In this document: positions 21,332 through 32,520 of the stretch, one piece after another
Position numbering within the stretch: position 1 is the stretch's first letter
Layout: every line of letters starts with the position of its first letter
Source: Chaenocephalus aceratus
Taxonomy: Eukaryota > Chordata > Actinopteri > Perciformes > Channichthyidae
Assembly: GCA_023974075.1 (NCBI GenBank)
Contig: CM043788.1
Coordinates: 21,436,996 to 21,500,995 of the forward strand
Length of the DNA stretch: 64,000 bases
Direction of reading: 5' to 3'
Notes under the pieces: model-generated
Told to the model about the DNA's origin: nothing
The model's database searches: none
Seen by the model: the letters and a program-made list of their open reading frames with translations, nothing else
Made by a program: the position numbers and the translations under genes

Positions 21332-23700
21332 TGGACCGCCGCCTACTCCAGTCAGACTCTGAAGAGTAGAGGAGGGCTGAACCACGGGACGGACAAAAAG
21401 GGGTTTGGTGGGGAGGGGGGTGTTACGTAACTTTGCCAAAAAAATTAAATGAAAAAGACATTTTGGGGAATGAATGGACGACATTTTTTTTGACCACGAG
21501 GAGCAAAATTTGACAGTGACAATTTTTCTTTATTTCGTTTTTCTCAGTTATTACGTCTTAGTTTGAGTGTGATTCAGTTTGTTGAGCTGGTTTCAATGGA
21601 TTGTAGGAAGAAAAAGGAGACGAGGAAGACGAAAAGAATGACTGCTGTTGATGATGAAGATGATGATGGGGATATTGGTAATGATGTATTGACACTCTAT
21701 CAGGTCCATTTAGCTCCATTTTCCAGTCAGCAGGCGGCAGAGCTCAAAATATGTTTTGCTCCGACATGTGGTGCGATCAACAAGGTTTTAGTTTTCTTTA
21801 CTTCTACGCTTTTTAAGTTGAGTTGTCAAGTTGTCTACCTTAACAAACATTGTGTAAGTTGTAAATGTTTGCATACTTTAGCTAAAAGACTGGCACCATA
21901 TTGAGCCATGAATGTACAGTATAATACTCTATTTGCAATGAATCCCCCCATTATCTGTGATGTAGTCGTCCGGATGTTTTCATGTGTGTTGTCATAAACA
22001 GTCAGTATGATTTGTCTGAAATACAAATTATCCCACTCCTGAGATGTTGTGATTGCAAGAGTTTACCTCACTTTTACTGTACACCAAACCATTTAAAAAA
22101 AAGAAATTGAAAATTATTCATCTCCTATGAAAAGAAATAAGCAGTCTCTTCAAAGGATGTAAACAAACACAGGACACCGTTTTCCTTAAGTCCTGTAATG
22201 TTTTCCTTCAATGAAAATCTACACAGGAAACATTTCATGACACAGTAATCCTACAGAGGACTCCTTGTTGAGAGCACACCAACATAAGGTAACTGTAAAT
22301 GAAGTCTTAGAAGCAACACATTGGTTCAAACCAAAGCACTTATTACACTGAACACTTTTTACAAATGTCAACATCGCCCCAATTATGTTGAACATTTGTA
22401 ACAACCAGTTTACCAGGTTTTGTGACTGCATATGTTGATGGGAAACAATTATTACTAAGAAAACATGTGTTGTACATACAGAACAGGATATCTGCCGAAT
22501 ATTGACAACATGTATACATTTGCCTGGTTATACATCATTTACTAGGCATGCCTTTTTCCATTCTACAACACTTTTCTGGTACATACGAGACTCACACAAG
22601 TTTCATGCACATACTCTGGGGTTGTGTATTAATCTGTATTTAATCAATTTTCATCCATTAAACTCTGTTTGATTATAGCAGTGGCTTTTGAAATGTACAT
22701 TTTGATTTGATTGGTATAATTAGCATATGTTTAAAAAAAAGCTAGCTCTATATTTAAAGGGCACTTGAGAAAATAAGCAAAAGGATGTCATGGGGATGTT
22801 ATCAGCGTGGGTTTTGGGGCTTGAACAGAATGACTGCATTTTAAATTGGGAGCATTGAGATTAAACGTACATTTTTAACAGGCAAGGAGGGCCAAACTAA
22901 AATATTGACATGCATTATGGCGAATATAGCCTCCAATGTTTATGGTTCTTCAGGGACTAAAAGTTGTAGCTATGCTCGAGTCATGTTTGTCAGTTAGTTC
23001 ACCATTTTGGTAAAAACAATTATATCTAAACAACAATTACAACTGCAATATAATTTTGTATGGACATTCATGCTCCAAAGGATGGACTCCAATGATTTGT
23101 TGCTGCCTTGACTTTTCGTGTAGCACCACAATTTGGTTGACAGTGTCTCAACAACGGCCATTGGCTGGATTGCCAATTCAATGTCATTCTTATTACTTTG
23201 GTGATCGTCAACCTCTTCATCTGGTGCTATAAACTGCCAAACTAATTAAAATCAGCTCCAGCTGTAAGTGAACTTAAGGTTCTTAAATGATAAACATGGT
23301 AAACATGCCACCTGCTTGTAATTATTCAGTATGTCATTGTGCTGATGTTCACATCAAGCACCACTGAGCCATTAGCTTGAAAGGTTGTTTAAACGTCTCT
23401 TGCAAGTTTATGGAAGAGCTACACTTAATCTCTGGAAACCCCTTTAATGCTGATGCAACTGTATCCAAGGATCCATTCATTAGAAACAGAGATGAGAACA
23501 AGACCAGTTGCTCTCGTCTTCATTTTTTCCGTTTCTGAGGCTCTGTGGCCACCAGAGACAGTCCCTAATTGCGCTTGTTTTCTAGAAAAACTAAACTTGC
23601 CAGCTGCTCTACAGCTATAAATAAACATATAACTCTTTATGACAGGCGCTGACAAGCTGTACTGTATGTGTCCCTGCTGGAGAAAAATAGGGCCATGTGT
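21332..23700. other. gpc1 3' UTR and downstream flank
   Basis: Begins with the 3' UTR. The polyadenylation site is not clear; aattaaatg at about 21446 and cattaaact at about 22657 are weak candidates. No transposon ends or coding signature recognised; small ORFs here look random. Confidence 0.5.
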
Positions 23701-23714
23701 TGTGTGGGATCAGT

Positions 23715-23860
23715 GTTGGATGTAACTTGTTCCAAAACTAACAGTTACAGTAATGTATTACTTGTTGCTGTAACAAAGTAATGTAACGCATTACTAATGA
23801 AATGTGGGTAATATATTACCCGTTACAATGCTCAGTAACGCAGTTACAACACATTTTAAC
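23715..23860. repeat. hAT-like terminal fragment (taacgcattac family)
   Basis: The text tgttggatgtaacttgttcc...gtaatgtaacgcattact resembles the ends of the hAT element at 42326-43323 (cagtgttg..., aagtaatgcgttact). Only one end is seen, cut off by the element starting at 23861. Confidence 0.55.
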
Positions 23861-25029
23861 TAGGGCTGTCAAACGATTACAAATGTTAATCAGATTAATC
23901 ACAGCTTAAAGATGTATTAATCATGATTAATCACCATTCTAATTATGTCCAAAATATGCCATTTCTTTATGTATATTGTAGTGGGAATGGAAAGATTAAT
24001 GAAAGAAGGTGGATATATCCATTTAACATACAGTATCTATGTTTATTATAACATTTTTCTGCGTGTCAAAATGAAAGACTTTCCCACGGTTTGATGATTT
24101 GATAGGTCTATCAATCATCAAACCGTGGGGTCTTAATTCATTACGTGTTGATTTCTACGGGGGAGTACTTCAGGAAAGTCGGGGGGGGGGGCGCTAGTGG
24201 AGTACTTCGTGACCACAGAGTGTGAACGTTGTGATCAGCTGTTTTAGCGCAGTTCTCCAGTGAAGGGGGGGAGTCTCCCTCCGCAGCCGGTTGGCGTAGT
24301 TTTGGCACAATTCCGTTGTACAGACCGACGTTAACAGCAGCCTTGTCTGTGCACACGGAGACCGACTCTGTCGTCCGGTGATCTAACCGCCTTCTGGAAA
24401 AGCTTCACAAGTACGTCACCGCAAATGTGCTTTGTGACACAAGTGACAGTACGCATTTCAGATTACGCACATAACCTGTACCAGTTATGTGCACCCCTGT
24501 ACTACAGCAAAAGTATTCTCCGTCGGGACTTCCTGCAACAACACCACGCAGTTATCTTGATTCTGATTGGCCAGAAGACATTGTCAAAGATGTTCTATTG
24601 AGAAGACGATCACTAGGCCTACGTGACAAAAGTTTTCAAAACCGTTTCTGGTCTTCGGTATTTCCAGACAAGTGGCTACTGAAATCAATCTTACTACTGT
24701 AACTGCTGTCTGTGCAATTTACTCCGCGCGAGTTGGCAGACTTTATTTTGCTTACTTTAACATCATTTTTTATGGTGAGGCTAAGCCATTTCTTGGTATG
24801 GGTGTAGCCTAGTGATGTTACGTATTGCGCCGAGGCTTCGGAGCGTGTGTCGAGTAATCCCCGAAGCTTTTTGTGAAGCATGTTTCAAGGCTTGTATCGT
24901 TTTGGGTCAGTGATGTCATCGATGACAAACGAAGCCTCGCTGCCTGTCGATACCAGATCGGTTGAACCATAGACATATAACGGTACGTCCACACAGCAGC
25001 TTTTCAAAAATCTTGGAGCTGGGCGTGTC

Positions 25030-26105
25030 CAGTGGCGACTGGTCATTAGGGGCACAGCCCCACCTAGTGTCAGCAGAAAGTGTTAAAAATAATGATTACA
25101 AAAAAATGCAAAACATTTATTAAAAATTAATTAAATATATTTTAAGATCATGTTTAATCATCTGATTCGTCTGTACATTGCTGTTTTAGTCTGTGTTCTT
25201 CTAATTAGTGTCTACAGTGTGTGCCTATTGAGCTGTTTAGAGCCATGTGGGACAAAACCCGATCCTGCCCCTCCCTCTTACTGTCTCAGTCAATGGTGAC
25301 TGTAAAAACTACACTGCGCATGCTCAGAATATTTTCCTATTTAATGTGTGTGGCAAAAAAATAATGACCATAGGGGCATAGTGCTGCCATCCCACCATAC
25401 GTCATCTCACATCATTCAGAGCTGATTGGCTGTAAGTACGTGTGCCGCGAAAAGTGTGATGTGCGAGAGAGCTGCAGTGAGGCGTCCTAAAACCCGGAAG
25501 TAAGCTGTGCATGGCTTCCCTCGACAAAAAAGCAATGATATTTCTCCATAGGATTTTAGAAAATAGCTCCAAATAAGGTCTGTGGGAAACAAACCTGTTA
25601 GATAAATGAACGTTTTGTTCAGCCGGATAATATCCACATGTCTACCCTACTTTTATAATTTTCTAATCATAAATCTATTGATTAGATTAGATTTATGATA
25701 GACTTTTGAAACTACAAGAACATAAGGAGGACTTTTACAAAAAAGTAATAGCCATTTTTGTCCAGAAGGATAGGCAAATTGACTTAATCTTCAAGTCAAG
25801 GTAAGACCGCAATTTTATTGAAAATGGGATCTTACTAAGAGAGAACAATTCAATATTTAAATGATAAAATTACATTTTGTGGGTATCCTTCTGTTGAACT
25901 GTCTGTTTAAAATTAATTGAAGCATCAGACAAAAAAAGCTTTTGAAAATAATATTATATTTTGATTTAGGTCAAAATATAATATTTGTAAACCTGAAGAG
26001 TCAGTGCCAGTGCCTCACCAGCCATGAACCTCACTGCAGAAGCTTATATATAGACATCTACGTTTTTTGTGCCCCACCACTTTTGTACATATAGAAACGC
26101 CACTG
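25030..26105. mobile_element. non-autonomous hAT element, 1.08 kb
   Basis: It begins CAGTGGCGACTGG, ends GAAACGCCACTG, and has a perfect 8-bp target duplication ggcgtgtc at 25022-25029 and 26106-26113. The subterminal ggggcac/gtgcccc also pair. No ORF of transposase type. It is nested in the element at 23861-27007. Confidence 0.92.
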
Positions 26106-26138
26106 GGCGTGTCTGACAGCTTGGGGATTTTTTAACCG

Positions 26139-26208
26139 TTAACGAGTTAATAACGCGTTAATAACGCGTTAATAACGCGTTAATAACGCGTTAATAACGC
26201 GTTAACGC
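26139..26208. repeat. tandem 11-bp repeat (taacgcgttaa units)
   Basis: Five to six near-perfect copies of an 11-bp unit containing the palindrome aacgcgtt, located inside the hAT-like element close to its right third. Similar sequence (ttaacgcgattaacgc) occurs just after it. Confidence 0.95.
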
Positions 26209-26619
26209 AAAAAAAATGAACGCCACTAATTATTTTAACGCGATTAACGCATGTGTATTTTTTTTCCTCGGCCGCCCCGTAGTTTCAGAGAGCATCAAGT
26301 TTAAAATACATTCTACAAGCTGATGCTGACAGCCCCGCTCCTGCTGCCCGCTTGCAGCAGACCACACTTCCACGCTCACCGGCAGGCACCAACTGGCTAT
26401 TGGGAGGACCGGGAGGGTGTGTGTATGTGTGGCCCGAGCGAGCGAGAGAGAGACCTTCCACACAACTGCGCCGAGCACTTGACTTTATGCAGGAAGCCAG
26501 ACAGTGGGACATTGTACGAAAAGTCAGCACACTCAGCTCGGATAGTGCGCAACATGATTGCAGCGTCCAGGCAGCTCCCGTTTGAGCATATGCCTTGAGT
26601 TGCACATAGCTCCAACAAT

Positions 26620-26622
26620 CCA

Positions 26623-26698
<76 letters not shown>
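26620..26698. repeat. (CA)n microsatellite
   Basis: Nearly 80 bp of uninterrupted CA; produces spurious cysteine/valine ORFs on the minus strand. Confidence 0.98.
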
Positions 26699-26699
<1 letters not shown>

Positions 26700-27159
26700 A
26701 TTTGTATTGTATTATTGTATGAGAGAGGTTCCAGGTTGAATTGAGGCGAATATTTGTAATGTTCAGAGGTTGTTGTGTTTAATATTCATGAGAATATTTG
26801 TCATTGTTCAAATGATAATAAACATTAGCATAAAGCATAGTTGTCCACTCATATGTTGATAAGAGTATTAAAAACTTGAAAAATATTCCTCTAAGGTGCA
26901 TTTAGAACAGATAAAAAATGTGCGATTAATTTGCGATCAATCGCGATTAACTATGGACAATCATGCGATTAATCGCGATTACATATTTTAATCGACTGAC
27001 AGCCCTACTAATAATACAAAGTTATTATGGCATTGTATGCTGTGTGTTATGTGTAACATCTTCAGAAACCTTTCCAACTCCTCAACCAGTTGACTGTTAC
27101 AGGTCTATACAGGTTCATGGTACAATGCATAAGCTTCAAATCGAGAGACTGAAACTGTA

Positions 27160-28080
27160 TTTTTCTTTACCGTTCTGTTTTAATTTCACAATAAAGTTAA
27201 TAGTAATATTATGTTTGATATTATTATGTTTTATTAACTAGACCACTGGGTCATGTTAAGACCATATTTTCTGTCGGTTTGGTGTTACAAATATCAAAAC
27301 AATAAATGTGTGGATAACAAAATACGTCAGTCATAAACTAAACTGTAAACTTATACCGGAAAGTATAATTTATTGTGTTAACACTGTAAACTTGACAGTT
27401 TTTTAACCCGCACCGCCTAGTGGTTAAAGTACGTTATTGCAGTTTTTTGTTGAATATGTTATATTTGATGAAATATTAAGAGTAGCCTTATGTGTTATGC
27501 ATGCCCACTGCACCGTGCGGGAGAACGCACAGCGCAAAGCCAAAACTCAGACATTTCAATGATTTGTACGGCAAAGTTAGGTTTGTTATCATTTCCTTTT
27601 TGGAGGGCATGCATAACACGGCATAACACCAGAGCCTCGCTGCGGGGAAACGTTGGCGCTGTTCCGAGTTTATTCTAATCGGTCAAAATGACGGACTGCT
27701 TTCAGATTTTTACGTCATTGTTAAAAAAAATCTGTCATAGACGGAAAATATTCGTTTAACGCGACCTCTGCTGCCACTCCAACATCCAATCACAGAGCTT
27801 GAGGACTAATCACTGGGTTTGTCAAGCAAAGCGGATGTTGTAGTCCCAAACGATAGCTGAGGATTATGGGTCTTCAGCCATCCTAAACTCAGAAAAAACT
27901 ATTTGTTTCTGCGAATCGAAGGTTAAAAACACAAAAGCATTGTACACCATTTAAACCAATCAATGTTGTGTAATTAACAAGGATAAACAGATGTTTTTTA
28001 GTGGATGAGTAATGCAGATATCACTGTGCAATCATTTGACAGTGAGGGGAATACTTCCGGTTTTATTATGAAAAGTTCGA
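27160..28080. mobile_element. foldback element copy B (rearranged fragment)
   Basis: 27165-27470 matches 33538-33830 of the complete copy (taccgttctgttttaatttc, gaccactgggtcatgttaag), and 27770-28070 matches 34965-35260 (ccaatcacagagcttgagga, cgatagctgaggatt). The region between them in the complete copy is missing, so this is an internally deleted or recombined copy. Confidence 0.78.
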
Positions 28081-28467
28081 GACCGGAATACTGTTTTCAC
28101 CCCTTGAGGGTTGACGCCAACTTTACATGGACGCTGCCGTCAATAGAAATGAATAGGGGAAAGACGGAGTATATTGTAGTGCCGAGAGATATGGAGTCAG
28201 AGGCGGTCCAAGGAAGGTGCAAGAATAGTAATTTATTCACAAGTTGCAAAGGACATGTTGTTGGGTCGCAGCCCAGGTCGACAAGAGAGAGAGCCAAGAG
28301 GGCACACACTATTTATAGGTAACCCATAACATGTCCGTGTGGGAACAATAACCGCAACTGTAGTTCCAAGTTTGAATTATGTCCCAGTGGTTAAATAGGT
28401 GGTCACCACAATATACACGTTCTCCTGGCGAGACCTCAAATCATCTTCGTAATATCTATCAAACTCA
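28081..28467. other. intergenic, nothing recognised
   Basis: A short AT/GC-mixed stretch between repeat fragments. I see no ORF with a protein signature and no defined repeat ends. Confidence 0.5.
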
Positions 28468-28530
28468 GTGGCGAGCCGTGACTTTTATACCTAGGCCCTC
28501 AGGCTCTGACCCCCCCCCCCCCCCCCCCCC
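28468..28530. repeat. hAT-type end fragment and poly-C run
   Basis: CAGTGGCGAGCCGTGACTTT is a hAT-type terminus; its counterpart family end is seen inverted at 61930-61970 (GACGGCTCACCACTG). It is followed by a run of more than 20 C at 28509-28530, a likely assembly-difficult tract. Confidence 0.55.
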
Positions 28531-28699
28531 CTTCCCTCGAAAAAAAGTTATTACGTCACAGCGTATACTTCAGCGGAATATCAAAACAACGGTCCGGGGT
28601 GCAAAACGCATCAATGACAGCGACCCTCTACCACACAAAACAACACCATTTATATAAACACCTATCATGACAGGGCACCCACAGCCAAGTAACAATTAC

Positions 28700-28865
28700 A
28701 AATGAATTAAGTCGGCACAGAGGGATCCCTCTCCCAGGACGGACAGATGTGCAATAGATGCCGTGTGTAAATCTAAGAGATAATACATTTTACAGCATAG
28801 GTAGTCCAAATGTTAGGAAATGCATGTGTCTGAAGAAGATGAATCTACGAAGATGTCAACTACAA
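28700..28865 (-). mobile_element. L2 3' UTR fragment
   Basis: gagggatccctctcccagga...cacatttcc-type text is the reverse complement of 38400-38530 of the plus-strand L2 (tgggagagggatccctcc, acatttggactacctatg). A truncated minus-strand copy. Confidence 0.75.
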
Positions 28866-28949
28866 TCCTGTGGGAGCCTTCAGGGAGGCCGCATGACGAG
28901 ACACAGGCAGGACCGCAGAGCAGAGTCCTGCATCCCCGCAAAAAAGGTG

Positions 28950-29420
28950 ATTCGTGGGTGGTATTTTTTCAAACGCTTTTTTCCGGGTTCGGGTAAAACA
29001 AAGATGATGCGGGTCGGGTCGCGGGTGTTGCATAATAAATATATTAAAATAATGATAATTTAGTTTAATGTTTAAATCCTCAGACCTCTCCCCTGCGGGA
29101 CCACGCATAATCATAACCTCTGCAGCGCATCAATCTGCTGCTCTGCGCGCCACATTCGAAATGGCTGAGGTGAAGCTCTCTAGCGGAGAATACAGCATTT
29201 TCAATAACACTTCCTCAAGAGCGAAATCCAACGTCTGGGAGGCTTTTGGTGTCATCCTAGATGGAGAAAATAACCCACATCCCCTCCTTTTGAGAGAAAT
29301 ATGCAACTGCGTGTGTTAATAATTGCACGTTTTCACTGATATATATGCGGGTTAGGGTCGGGTTGCAGATCTTGTGCCGACGGGTCGGGTCGCGGAACTA
29401 ATTGGCAATATGTGCGGGTA
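28950..29420. mobile_element. hAT-like fragment, GGGTCGGGTCGCGGG inverted motifs
   Basis: gatgcgggtcgggtcgcggg at about 29008 recurs as gacgggtcgggtcgcgg at about 29378. Between them a plus-strand ORF from 29161 reads MAEVKLSSGEYSIFNNTSSR, SNVWEAFGVILDGENNP, resembling the N-terminal BED-finger lead-in of hAT transposases. The finger itself is not intact and the ORF stops after 53 codons. Confidence 0.5.
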
Positions 29421-29639
29421 GCGAGGCATAGGGTTAGGTGGAGAGGAACACTCAGGGAACAAGGTCCCCACTGGAGCCTTAGTTGGAAATTGATGAGAGA
29501 TAGTGAGGTACGCTGTGTCTACGAATCGTAACACTCCCCGGCCTGTCTAAGCCACTCTACAAACCGTTTCCCTCTAATAAAACCTCGAGAGGTTAGAGAG
29601 GGAAAAGGTATTGGATAAAAGTTATTCTTGATAAGAGAA

Positions 29640-31495
29640 GCCTAGAAGGCCAGAGAGAAAAAGTGAGTTTTAAGTGTTGATTTAAAACCCCCCAGGGTCT
29701 GGGCCGACCTCACATGGAGGGGCAAAATGTTCCAGAGCCTGGGGCCCGCTGCTGCGAATGCTCGGTACCATCGGGTTTTGAGCCTGGTTTTAGGCACTAT
29801 CAGCAGCAGCTGATCAGCCAACCTTAACCTGTTAAGCCCGAAGGTCCCCGCCGACGGGGACCCTGATTTTTTGTATACACACTCACACAAATATTTTTAA
29901 TATTTTTTTAAGAATCTTTTTTTTTATTTACATTTTTTTAATTTTTTTTTTTTTAATGGAATGAATACCTATAGTGATTATTCAATGTAATACAATGATT
30001 TTTATAGTCTGGTATCTGAAAAAGGTCAAATGGCACTGATGGAACCAAATGTGCCCAAATGTGCCCAAAGCTTATTCCGCCTGGACTTTATTTTCATAAA
30101 CCTCTCTAAAAAGGTCAAATGACACTTGTTTTGCCTCAATCTTGATACAGGGTACTTATTATATGTTATGATTTGGATTCCTAAAGCTTTTAGGCTACTA
30201 ACCCATCATTCAAGGTTGGTCTTCACTATAAGTAATGGGTTTTCTTTAGGCGGAGACATTTTTTTGCTATGTTCCATCTGAATTTACTCTGACACAGAAA
30301 CATCTATATTGATTCTGACACTTCTACATCCAACTCACAGAAGTAACCTTGCTTTGATAACAAAAAATATTCATATAAACCTTTTAGAAGTGAAGTTACA
30401 GTAATTTGTTCTGGGAATGTCATTTTCGAGCCTGAAACCTGAAAAACAGGCTCGGGGTTTAACAGTTAAGGCTCTGCCTGGGGTGTAGCGATGGAGGAGT
30501 TCGGCTACATAGGCCGGAGCCAGCCCATTTAGGGCTTTGAAAACAAATAAAAGGATTTTAAAATCTATTCTGAACCGAACTGGAAGCCAGTGCAATGAGG
30601 CCAGAATTGGGGTGATGTGGTCACGCTTTTTATGGCCAGTTAGAAGACGTGCAGCTGCGTTCTGCACTAGCTGCAGGCGTCTAATTGAGGCCTGGTCCAT
30701 ACCCACACAGATCATTGCAGTAATCCAGTCTCAAGGTAACAAAGGCGTTAATAACCCTTTCTAGGTCTTTAAAAGATAAAAACGACTTGGTCTTAGCCAA
30801 TAGCGTATTTTAAAAAAGCAGGTCTTGACTACGGTGCTGACCTGCTTCTCAAATTTAAAAGCGTTATTGAAGGTCACTCCAAGGTTCATGACAGAGGGGA
30901 GGATGTTTTTATTGAGGGAGCACAGAATATCAACCGGAGAGGCTGGAGGTCGGGGTCCAAAAAAGATGACCTCGGTCTTGCTCTCGTTGAGGGTGAGGAA
31001 GTTTTGGCTCAGCCAGGATTTGATCTCTCTTAAGCAGTCCATCAACTGCTGTAGTGAATTGGCATTTTGATTGAGAGGCAGATAGATCTGTACATCGTCA
31101 GCGTAACAATGGAAGGGGATATTATGTTTTGTGAGAATTAAACCTAGGGGCAGTATGTATAGTAGAAAAAGGATGGGGCCCAGAATCGAGCCTTGGGGAA
31201 CCCCACAGGTAAGAGGGGCTTTAGCAGAGAAGGCACCTACAGTAGCTGCACTGAGAGGCTACGGTCTGTCAGGTAGGACCTGAATCATGGAAGAGCAGAG
31301 CCTGTGATGCCTGCGGACTGTTCAAGCCGTGACAACAGGATGCTATGGTCCACAGTGTCGAAGGCAGCTGTCAGGTCCAACAGCACCAAGACAGCTGAGT
31401 TACCTGAGTCGGCGGCTAGGAGCAGATCATTAAAAACTCTTAAAAGGGCTGTTTCACTACTGTGCATGGGTTTGAAGCCAGATTGAAACTTTTCG
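29640..31495 (-). mobile_element. L2-type LINE, minus copy, 3' half (split by TTAA element)
   Basis: Minus-strand text from 31490 downwards reads EKFQSGFKPMHSSETALL, LLDLTAAFDTVDHSILL, then [36 protein letters not shown] and LHWLPVRFRIDFKILLFVFK, and ends with LLLIVPKTRLKTRWYRAFAA and TLKTHFFSLAF (29642). This is the RT and C-terminal part of ORF2. The 5' half of the same type of element lies at 38761-40671 beyond the plus-strand L2. Confidence 0.85.
29828..30465. mobile_element. piggyBac-like MITE inserted at TTAA
   Basis: The ends CCTGTTAAGCCC and GGGTTTAACAG are imperfect inverted repeats, flanked by TTAA at 29824-29827 and 30466-30469. Removing 29828-30465 plus one TTAA joins the L2 reading frame as RYTPGRAL|RLADQLLLIV, which confirms both the boundaries and the TTAA duplication. 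638 bp, no transposase ORF. Confidence 0.9.
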
Positions 31496-31499
31496 ATGT

Positions 31500-31767
31500 G
31501 TGTAGTTATGCTAAAACAATGTCGGACACCGTAATCTTCTCTGGTCCCCTCCCCAATCTGATCAATGATGACATGTATAGCCGCATGTCATCATTTCAGC
31601 GCTGGTTGTCTTGGTGGTGCCCAGCAAACAATGTGGGCTTCGTAAATAATTGGACAGCCTTCTGGGGAAAACCTGGTCTGATTAAGAGAGACGGCATTCA
31701 TCCTACTTTGGATGGTGCAGATCTCATTTCGGCAAACATTTCAGGGCTTTGTACACTTAATCCATGA
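31500..31767 (+). pseudogene. L2 ORF1 C-terminal SGNH/GDSL-type esterase domain
   Basis: Text TVIFSGPLPNLINDDMYSRM, FVNNWTAFWGKPGLIKRDGI and HPTLDGADLISANISGL. D-x-x-H-P (RDGIHPT) is the fourth block of SGNH hydrolases, carrying catalytic Asp and His. The N-terminal part with the nucleophile Ser is missing. Esterase-bearing ORF1 is known in some L2/CR1 LINEs; its function in retrotransposition is unclear. Confidence 0.75.
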
Positions 31768-31969
31768 CAAACTGGAGTTGAGGCCAGGAGGCGGAGTCAC
31801 AGTCTTATACGCTTCTCTGCGCTCTCTCCTAGGCAGTCATCCATAGGAATCCCGAACCCAATAAAATACCCAATATTAACGGTGTGTGTGTCTGCCCAAG
31901 GACAATTTAAGGTAAAACCTAATAGAGGTGTCATACATAATAACCTAATAAAAGTAAATGTAACAACTA

Positions 31970-32520
31970 CTACAGTGCAACAAAACAGGAAGATTAAATG
32001 TGGTCTCTTAAATATAAGATCTCTAGCATCTAAAGCAATATTGGTAAATGATTTAATATCAGATTATAATATTGATATATGCTGTCTCACTGAAACTTGG
32101 TTGAGACATGAAGAATATGTCAGCATAAATGAGGCCACTCCACCCAGCCATATCAACACTCATATTGCTCGAGGCACGGGCCGAGGAGGTGGAGTACTGT
32201 TGCAGCAATCTTTGACTCAAGTTTACTTATCAATACTAAACCAAAATTAAATGATACCTCCTTTGAAAGTCTCGTTTTTAGTCTTACGCATCCGACCTGG
32301 AAAACTTTGCAGCCAATCTTATTTGTTACAGTGTATCGTGCACCAGGTCCTTATTCAGAATTCTTATCAGAATTCTCTGAGTTTTTATCAACTTTAGTAC
32401 TTAAAACAGTAATTATAGTAGGTGACTTTAATATTCATGTTGACGATGATAAAAATAGCCTTACTGTTGCATTTAACTCTATATTAGATTATGTTGGTTT
32501 CTGTCAGAGTGTAAATAAAC
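31970..32520 (+). pseudogene. L2 ORF2 endonuclease, first part
   Basis: CGLLNIRSLASKAILVNDLI, DICCLTETWLRHEEY (catalytic Glu), GRGGGVLLQQSL, FVTVYRAPGPYSEFL and VIIVGDFNIHVDDD (D-x-N). Stops and frame changes at 32250-32310. The frame breaks off at SVNK where the foldback element is inserted. Confidence 0.87.

Larger units (their letters stand above)
23861..27007. mobile_element. 3.1-kb DNA transposon with TAGGGCTGTCAA ends
   Basis: The left end TAGGGCTGTCAAACGATTAC and right end TAATCGACTGACAGCCCTA are inverted repeats, and subterminal attaatcacg/cgcgattaa motifs occur at both ends. No clear 8-bp target duplication is visible at the flanks. It contains a tandem (taataacgcgt)n array, a CA microsatellite and a complete smaller hAT at 25030-26105. 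No transposase domain recognised. Confidence 0.75.

Noticed and set aside
24487..24702. 71-codon ORF inside the 3.1-kb transposon as a transposase
   Set aside because: No hAT or other transposase motif is recognisable and the length is at the level expected by chance.
26285..26701. Cysteine/valine-rich ORFs
   Set aside because: They are translations of the CA microsatellite; the same applies to ORFs at 41-355, 6451-6672 and 17142-17561.
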